Shown here piece after piece: positions 58,830-64,000 of a stretch of 64,000 nt of DNA. Position 1 is the first letter of the stretch; the number at the start of each line of letters is the position of its first letter. The notes under the pieces were generated by a model. The model had not been told where the DNA came from, ran no database searches, and worked only from the letters and a program-made list of their open reading frames with translations. This DNA is from JAQUBU01 sp036677685 (GTDB lineage Bacteria > Bacillota > Syntrophomonadia > Syntrophomonadales > Syntrophomonadaceae). A program made the translations under genes and the position numbers. The stretch spans positions 1-64,000 of the forward strand of contig JAVBWA010000019.1 in the NCBI GenBank assembly GCA_036677685.1, written 5' to 3'.

Positions 58830-59897
58830 TCACAGTTCATAATCCAACACCTTCCATGCGTTGGGAACCAAAGACTGGGGAACATATATATCCTGAAACA
58901 ATGAAATGCAATATTCGTCACTCATCCCCGATATATAATCTGCCACTGCCCTTTCCATTCCCTCCTCATCGGCGATAGTCCGGAAAAGCGGCGTCATCCT
59001 ATGCGGATGCTTCATGTAATAGTCAAAAAGATGCTCAATTATAAATACCGCCCGGGTTCTTTCCGCCTGGCATACCGGCCCCCTGTAAATAATCTCAAAC
59101 ATGAATTCCCGCAAACCCCGCAGTGCATTTTCCACCGGAAGCTCAGGCTCAATTCCAGGATTTTTACCGTTTTCAAGCAAGCGGCGGCTGTTTTCTATGG
59201 TGTTGATTACCAGTGTGGCAATTCTGCGGCTATGGGTATAACCTAATACCTCCAAGAATTCACGTGGGATATCTTCCATTTTTAATAACCCGGCCCGAAT
59301 GGAGTCGTCGATATCATGCTGAACATAAGCAATTTTATCACTAAGTCTGATTACCTGGCCTTCCAGTGTAAATGCCCCAGGTTCGTTGCTGCCAAACCCA
59401 CTGTGCTTGCGGACCCCATCTAAGACTTCTGCGCTTAGGTTCAAACCATTGCTGCCTTTGTGCTGTTCAACCCGTGTTAACACTCTTATACTGTTTTCAT
59501 TATGGCGAAAACCCCCGCTCAACAAATTGTTCAGGATTTGTTCGCCGGAATGAGCAAAAGGCGTATGTCCGACATCATGAGCCAGGGCAATGGCTTCAAT
59601 CAAATCAAGGTTCAAGTTGAGCCCTGCTCCAATGGTTCGGGCGATTTGACTGACTTCCAGGGTATGGGTTAAGCGGCTCCGGTAATGATCACCCGGAGGA
59701 GCAATGAATACCTGGGTTTTATGCTTTAAGCGCCGGAAGGATTTGGAATGGATCACCCTGTCCCGGTCAAGCATAAAACAAGTACGCACCGGGTCCGGCT
59801 CTTCACTAATTTCCCTTCCTTTTGAATCACTGGACCGGGTAGCCCAGGGAGCCAGCATGGCATATTCTCTTTGTTCAATTTCTTCCCTTATATTCAT
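58830..59897 (-). CDS. dgt: Deoxyguanosinetriphosphate triphosphohydrolase-like HD protein
   Basis: 355 residues from the ATG at 59897 (family start MNIREEIEQRE; AGGAGTGAG upstream). HD phosphohydrolase motifs RRLKHKTQVF, RLTHTLEVSQIART, AIALAHDVGHTPFAHSGE and the late DKIAYVQHDIDD. It hydrolyses dNTPs to deoxynucleoside and triphosphate. The gene order dgt-dnaG-rpoD is common in clostridia. Confidence 0.94.
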   Translation of the reverse strand: MNIREEIEQREYAMLAPWATRSSDSKGREISEEPDPVRTCFMLDRDRVIHSKSFRRLKHKTQVFIAPPGDHYRSRLTHTLEVSQIARTIGAGLNLNLDLIEAIALAHDVGHTPFAHSGEQILNNLLSGGFRHNENSIRVLTRVEQHKGSNGLNLSAEVLDGVRKHSGFGSNEPGAFTLEGQVIRLSDKIAYVQHDIDDSIRAGLLKMEDIPREFLEVLGYTHSRRIATLVINTIENSRRLLENGKNPGIEPELPVENALRGLREFMFEIIYRGPVCQAERTRAVFIIEHLFDYYMKHPHRMTPLFRTIADEEGMERAVADYISGMSDEYCISLFQDIYVPQSLVPNAWKVLDYEL

Positions 59898-59960
59898 GTT
59901 CACACTCACTCCTCGCCAGAAGGTTCAACCGGCCATAATGATCTTGTATACATTTGGATA

Positions 59961-60192
59961 GGCATACACATTTATTTAGGTATGGGGACAACCCGCTACG
60001 CGGCAATGTCCCCATTTTATATAGTTGAAAAGAGGTAAAGGCGGGGAGATGTGGCTCAAAAAACTTCTAAACTATACCAGATATTTGAGGTAAAACTTTC
60101 TCCTCAACCAATAGTCCGTGCTTTTCAGCAACATTAATAATGACCGTAATAACATCAGTAGTCCCCGCAGGGGGGAATAGCATGTGTATGCC
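59961..60192 (-). mobile_element. MITE-like element R3, longer copy with a nested REP palindrome
   Basis: 232 bp bounded by GGCATACACAT (59961-59971) and ATGTGTATGCC (60182-60192), perfect terminal inverted repeats. Relative to the copy at 49677 it is inverted. It carries GGGGACAACCCGC...GCGGCAATGTCCCC (59984-60013) and CCCCGCAGGGG hairpins. An overlapping 66-codon frame is not considered a gene. It fills most of the 410-bp gap between dgt and the flavoprotein gene. Confidence 0.72.
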
Positions 60193-60307
60193 TTCCATTT
60201 TCAAATACATAAACACCCCAGTTACCTTAAAATTATAAATAAAAAATCCTTTAGCCCAAGTGCTCAAGGATTTTTCATTCTCGTATTAGCATTGAAAATG
60301 TCATCCT

Positions 60308-60916
60308 TCATCGTATTCTTAAACTCTTAGTTGCTCCAGCAACTTCCAATATTCTTTTGCCCAAAATCCGGCAGCGGTTGATGGCGTTTTCATCCTCGGC
60401 GGCAGGTTTCTGAGCGGCTCCGCCCATATGCCCGCAGTCATCCTCAAAATACCCATCTCCCACTGTTATCATGCCCTGAACCAGAAACATATCATGTATG
60501 GCCCGTAAAGTCGTTTCCTGCCCTCCAAAACGGGAAGCTCCTACCGCGATAGCACCCCCGACCACATTCAATAATTTTTTGTCGCCCCGCAATGAACGAC
60601 TTTTATCCCAGAAGGCTTTCAATTGAGCAGATACAGTTCCGAAATACACCGGACTGCCTACCAGCAAGCCATCAGCCTGGGAAATAAGCTCATAAGCGGT
60701 CGCCAGCTGCTTGCCATTAAAACACTTACCTGAACAGGGAGAAGTACAGGCTATGCAAAAAGGATTTTTCTGATCTTTTAGTATTTGCTGACAGTTAAGC
60801 AGCTTGGTAACCGCCCCTAGTTTTCTGCATTCTTCCAGGGCTTGCCGAAGCAAAAAAGCAGTATTGCCGCGAGCATGCGGACTACCATTAATACCAATAA
60901 TTAAGAGTTGGGACAC
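60308..60916 (-). CDS. Iron-sulfur flavoprotein (Isf/NADPH-dependent FMN reductase family)
   Basis: 202 residues from a GTG at 60916 (GGGAGGTG seven bases upstream; an ATG nine codons earlier has no such site). Flavodoxin-like fold: LLIIGINGSPHARGNTAFLL (FMN phosphate loop) and LLVGSPVYFGTVSAQLKAFWD. Between them four Cys in CIACTSPCSGKC, the compact motif that holds a 4Fe-4S cluster in Isf proteins. Likely an electron carrier or reductase in anaerobic metabolism; the partner is not known. Confidence 0.9.
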   Translation of the reverse strand: MSQLLIIGINGSPHARGNTAFLLRQALEECRKLGAVTKLLNCQQILKDQKNPFCIACTSPCSGKCFNGKQLATAYELISQADGLLVGSPVYFGTVSAQLKAFWDKSRSLRGDKKLLNVVGGAIAVGASRFGGQETTLRAIHDMFLVQGMITVGDGYFEDDCGHMGGAAQKPAAEDENAINRCRILGKRILEVAGATKSLRIR

Positions 60917-60942
60917 CTGTTTCACCTCCCATTTCTTCACCA

Positions 60943-61102
60943 TTTAATCATTCCCGAAGGGAATCAATATAAGTAGTCCCCGTAGGGGGCAACATACTAC
61001 TGCAACGAGCGGAGCCTCGTTATAATCCGCCGCCTGTTTTGTTTATAAGAATACCAACGTTTAAACAAGCGGGGAACATCTTTTCACTTTGTTATATACT
61101 AC
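60943..61102 (+). repeat. Dispersed multi-hairpin repeat, family R1, copy 9
   Basis: Lacks the first hairpin but has ATTCCC-GAA-GGGAAT, GTCCCCGTAGGGGGC, the CAACGAGCGGAGCCTCG segment and the tail. It lies between the divergent flavoprotein and FapA-like genes, in the same plus-strand orientation as all other copies. Confidence 0.88.
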
Positions 61103-61240
61103 AGCGGGAATCAGGAATCCTCTATTTTGGGAAAAATTAATTGGCAAACGGTAGTTCGTCAATTAATTTTTCCATATATACCAGTTAGTTCCGTCTCAAT
61201 ACAGAGCTGTTATATTTTATGCAACCATCGCCATAATTTG

Positions 61241-61269
61241 TTTAAATATTTAGAGAAATAGGTTATAAT
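61241..61269 (+). promoter_or_regulatory. Probable sigma-A promoter for the FapA-like gene
   Basis: TTTAAA (61241-61246), 17-bp spacer, perfect TATAAT (61264-61269), 45 bp before the start codon. Weak -35, ideal -10 and spacing. Confidence 0.6.
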
Positions 61270-61314
61270 AGGTATTCATAGAATAAACATATTTTGGCAG
61301 GGCAGGGTGATGAA

Positions 61315-62895
61315 ATGTCCTTGGATATATCTAGCGAATTTAAGCTTGTTGATAAGCATAATGGCCTGTATATTCAGGTTTTAAAGTCCAACCCTGATTC
61401 CAGCTTGTTATTGGCGGAATTGGACCGCCTGGGGATAAATATAAGCCCGCAGCTAATGACTAAAATTATCACTGCCCCATTGGGGACTGAACTCAAATTG
61501 CTTGACAAACAAAACCTTCAGCCCATCTACAATTCGTTCTCTTCTTCGGAGCCATTTATTATCGAAATTTCACCGGATAAAATGCAAGCTCATGTTACGG
61601 TCAACCCTGAACTGAATACAAAAGTAAGCAAGGACGCTATTCTATTCAAACTGCGTCAACTTGGCGTAGACTATGGAATTGATGAAAACTCGGTCTACTA
61701 TGCCACCCATATGCCAGGCAATAAAATGGTAGCTGCCGCCGGTAAATACCCTATATCAGGCAAAGACGGGGATGTACAGTATTTTTATCAGCCCCCTGAA
61801 ATAAAACCGGTACTATGTGACGATGGTTCGGTCAATTATTACGAACTGGGTTCAATCATTCCCATAAGCGCCGGCCAGATCATAGCTAAAAGAACTCCTC
61901 CCACGGCTGGTCGGCCGGGCTTAAATATTTTTTCGGAAGAAATTCCCGCTGCCTCTGGTAAGATCAAGTATTTTAATGTGGGCAAAGGTATTATAACTAA
62001 TGATGATAAAGCCATAGCCGAATATGATGGAGCTTTGTCATGGACCAATGACAAGATACAAATCAGCAAGTTGTTGCTTATCAATGGCGATGTTGATTTT
62101 TCCCAGGGCAATATTGACTTCATAGGCAAAGTAATAATATCCGGAAGCATTAAAGACGGCTTTAAGGTCGAAGCAACCGACGATATTGAAATAAGGGGCG
62201 GAATTGAGAACGCCCAGGTAATCTCCCACAAAGGTTCGATATTTGTTCAAAAAGGAATTATCGGTAAAGAAAATGCTTTTATCAAAGCCGCAAAAAACGT
62301 TGAAGCCCGTTTTATCCAAGAAGCAAACGTAGATGCCGGGCAAAACATTGTTATCAACGAATATACCATCCGCTCCAATTTAAAAGCCGGTGACGCAGTT
62401 CTCATTCAAGGGCGTAAAGGCCGCATCCTGGGCAATAATGTGATATCCGCACGCACCAGAATTAAAGCCTCAGGCATAATGAATTCACGATCTCTCGATC
62501 TTAAAGTCGAAGGGATTCAGCGCAAAGAACTGCACCAGCAGATTAGGGAGTTAACCTCCCGCATTACGCAGCTCGAGGAACAGCTTAAGAAGACTGCTGA
62601 AACCATCAGGAATCTCCGTGATAATGTTTCCGATCCCCAGGCCATACTCCTGCTGCAAAGGCTCCTACCGGAATATATGAAAATGAATGAAGAGTTGGAT
62701 CAGTTCAACGATGACCGCAAATCCCTGGTAAGTATGCTTAACAGCACTTTAGGAGAAGGTATGATCGAAATTGGCGGCAATTTGGAAGCAGGCATGGTTT
62801 TTGGTATCAAAGAGGAATCCTTCAAATTGGAGAGCCATGTAAAGAGTATCCGGATGTATTACGATCCCGAATCCAAACGGATAATATTAATCTAG
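61315..62895 (+). CDS. FapA/DUF342 family beta-helix protein
   Basis: 526 residues from the ATG at 61315 (AGGGTGA upstream; a TTG at 61294 is the longer option). The DUF342/FapA fold: an N-terminal domain, then a beta-helical core (IPISAGQIIAKRTPPTAGRPG, GDVDFSQGNIDFIGKVIISG, ATDDIEIRGGIENAQVIS, GNNVISARTRIKAS). A coiled coil follows (residues about 405-440) before a short beta end. FapA-type proteins are found in flagellated and sporulating bacteria with no settled mechanism. It is monocistronic, with its own promoter and terminator. Confidence 0.9.
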   Translation: MSLDISSEFKLVDKHNGLYIQVLKSNPDSSLLLAELDRLGINISPQLMTKIITAPLGTELKLLDKQNLQPIYNSFSSSEPFIIEISPDKMQAHVTVNPELNTKVSKDAILFKLRQLGVDYGIDENSVYYATHMPGNKMVAAAGKYPISGKDGDVQYFYQPPEIKPVLCDDGSVNYYELGSIIPISAGQIIAKRTPPTAGRPGLNIFSEEIPAASGKIKYFNVGKGIITNDDKAIAEYDGALSWTNDKIQISKLLLINGDVDFSQGNIDFIGKVIISGSIKDGFKVEATDDIEIRGGIENAQVISHKGSIFVQKGIIGKENAFIKAAKNVEARFIQEANVDAGQNIVINEYTIRSNLKAGDAVLIQGRKGRILGNNVISARTRIKASGIMNSRSLDLKVEGIQRKELHQQIRELTSRITQLEEQLKKTAETIRNLRDNVSDPQAILLLQRLLPEYMKMNEELDQFNDDRKSLVSMLNSTLGEGMIEIGGNLEAGMVFGIKEESFKLESHVKSIRMYYDPESKRIILI

Positions 62896-62908
62896 TTTTG
62901 AATTAAAG

Positions 62909-62950
62909 AAATAACCCCTGATTATTTACAATAATCAGGGGGTTATTTGC
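62909..62950 (+). terminator. Bidirectional terminator between the FapA-like gene and ppdK
   Basis: A stem of about 18 bp, AAATAACCCCTGATTATT with its inverse, and a 3-nt loop, followed by a T-rich stretch on both strands. Next to it (62956-62993) lies a REP-like palindrome GGACATTCCTCC...GGTGTGTCCCC. Confidence 0.85.
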
Positions 62951-62998
62951 TTTATATGAGGACATTCCTCCTTATTAGGTGTGTCCCCTTACCTTATT

Positions 62999-64000
62999 CT
63001 ATTTATTTTTTAACCTGGCCTGAGCCGCAGCCAGGCGGGCCACCGGTATTCTATAGGGTGAGCAGCTTACATAATTCAAGCCAATCAGATGGCAAAACTC
63101 TACCGAACTGGGCTCTCCCCCATGCTCGCCGCAGATTCCCATCAGTACATCTTTTCTAACGCCCCGGGCTTTTTCCACGGCCATTTTCATCAGACCGCCT
63201 ACTCCTTTACGGTCCAGCACTGCAAAAGGATTATCCTTGATTATTTTTTTATCCAAATATACCGGTATAAATTTACCTTCCGCATCATCGCGGCTGAATC
63301 CAAAGGTAGTCTGGGTCAAATCATTGGTTCCAAATGAGAAAAATTCGGCTTCCCGGGCAATTTCATCAGCAGTAACACAGGCTCTGGGCAATTCCAGCAT
63401 CGTTCCGACTGCAAAATCCAAATTACATCCGGTTTCCCTTTGAAGGGTGGCATAGACATCCATAATTTCCGCTTTCAAGAGGGATAATTCCGCAATATCC
63501 ATTACCAGCGGTATTTCAACCTCGGTAAAGGTATTGATTCCTTCCTTTTGGAGTTGAATCATCGCTTCAAATATAGCCCGGGCTTGCATACGGTATATCT
63601 CCGGGTAGGTCAGCCCCAGACGGCAGCCGCGATGCCCCAGCATAGGATTGGCCTCCGACAAGCTATGTATTTTCTTGAGCAATTCTTCTTTTTCCATCAG
63701 TTCCTTGCCTTCTACTTTCTGGTGCTTCATCTCGGCTATTTCCAGAAGCAAAGTTTCATGGTCCGGGAGAAATTCATGCAAGGGGGGATCCAGTAAACGT
63801 ATGGTTACCGGGTATGGTGCCATCGCTTTTAATATTCCGTAAAAATCATCCCGTTGGAAGGGCAGGAGTTCACTTAAAGCTGCTTCCCGTTCGGTCAAGC
63901 TTTCCGCTAAGATCATTTCCTGAACAATTGGCAGGCGTTCGGCCGCCATAAACATATGCTCGGTACGGCAAAGGCCTATTCCTTCAGCTCCAAATTCGCG
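62999..64000 (-). CDS. ppdK: Pyruvate, phosphate dikinase (C-terminal part, cut by the window edge)
   Basis: The last 333 codons are seen; the frame runs open to the window edge (REFGAEGIGLCRTEHMF continues upstream of the first in-window Met). PEP/pyruvate-binding TIM barrel: PMLGHRGCRLGLTYPEIY, GTMLELPRACVTADEIA, FFSFGTNDLTQTTFGFSRDD, and the catalytic Cys in GICGEHGGEPSSV. It interconverts pyruvate + ATP + Pi and PEP + AMP + PPi. A downstream REP palindrome and terminator follow. Confidence 0.96.
   Translation of the reverse strand, partial: REFGAEGIGLCRTEHMFMAAERLPIVQEMILAESLTEREAALSELLPFQRDDFYGILKAMAPYPVTIRLLDPPLHEFLPDHETLLLEIAEMKHQKVEGKELMEKEELLKKIHSLSEANPMLGHRGCRLGLTYPEIYRMQARAIFEAMIQLQKEGINTFTEVEIPLVMDIAELSLLKAEIMDVYATLQRETGCNLDFAVGTMLELPRACVTADEIAREAEFFSFGTNDLTQTTFGFSRDDAEGKFIPVYLDKKIIKDNPFAVLDRKGVGGLMKMAVEKARGVRKDVLMGICGEHGGEPSSVEFCHLIGLNYVSCSPYRIPVARLAAAQARLKNK

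Noticed and set aside
60067..60267. 66-codon minus-strand reading frame
   Set aside because: It lies mostly inside the R3 element and its hairpins, has no ribosome binding site worth the name, and resembles no family.

Overview
The window looks like a chromosomal segment of an anaerobic, syntrophic fatty-acid-oxidising Firmicute, most like Syntrophomonas or a close relative in the Syntrophomonadaceae. Four things point that way: a Gram-positive style rpsP-KH-rimM-trmD-rplS operon with ylxM-ffh in front, a dgt-dnaG-rpoD block, strong AGGAGG-type ribosome binding sites with frequent TTG/GTG starts, and a compact set of butyrate beta-oxidation genes. The species assignment is inference; no database search was possible.

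Layout. (1) 40-13875, minus strand: a 13-gene chemosensory operon in transcription order HEAT-repeat protein, CheR, CheY, CheA, ParA-type ATPase, TPR protein with a ParB-like N-terminal peptide, lidless Hsp70, soluble chemoreceptor with two signalling tips, triple-domain CheW, CheB, CheY, CheX, CheX, then a terminator. (2) 14093-15760: UbiB/AarF-type kinase. (3) 16106-21520, plus strand: PAS-GAF-GGDEF-HD-GYP protein, hybrid PAS/GAF histidine kinase, and a response regulator with a degenerate HD-GYP-like domain. (4) 21625-24876: potassium handling, with a Kch-type channel convergent with TrkH/KtrB and TrkA/KtrA. (5) 25361-30091: divergent folD, yraN, ylqH, ylqG, rnhB. (6) 30097-40733: fatty-acid/CoA island (OYE-type flavoprotein, MBL hydrolase, CaiB-type and two-subunit CoA-transferases, acyl-CoA dehydrogenase, crotonase, 3-hydroxybutyryl-CoA dehydrogenase, thiolase). 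Upstream lie a tiny Com-like zinc-ribbon gene, a well-matched sigma-54 promoter with repeated operator-like palindromes, and a CBS-PAS-PAS sigma-54 activator. (7) 44151-46710: TOBE/Mop protein, CapA-like protein, acyl-CoA thioesterase. (8) 46713-52975: rbgA, rplS, RNA methyltransferase, trmD, rimM, KH protein, rpsP, ffh, ylxM. (9) 53512-55112: DegV and a secreted unknown. (10) 55227-55802: four minus-strand tRNAs. (11) 55884-64000: rpoD, dnaG, dgt, iron-sulfur flavoprotein, FapA/DUF342 and the 3' part of ppdK.

How it fits together. The chemosensory operon carries everything for a self-contained cytoplasmic array (receptor, coupling protein, kinase, adaptation enzymes, CheX phosphatases) plus a ParA/ParB-like pair and a chaperone. 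This suggests a soluble signalling cluster that is positioned and partitioned in the cell. No flagellar switch or motor gene is visible, so its output is unknown. The beta-oxidation island sits where rnhB would normally follow rbgA in the Gram-positive rplS-rbgA-rnhB-ylqG-ylqH neighbourhood, so it appears to have been inserted into that cluster.

Intergenic DNA is unusually rich in repeats. There are about nine copies of a multi-hairpin element, all in the same orientation. There are REP-like GGGGACA/TGTCCCC palindromes, including a 19-bp tandem array, and a small element bounded by GGCATACACAT inverted repeats. There is also a 123-bp hairpin between rimM and the KH gene, and a pair of related leader/terminator structures upstream of the com-like and thiolase genes.
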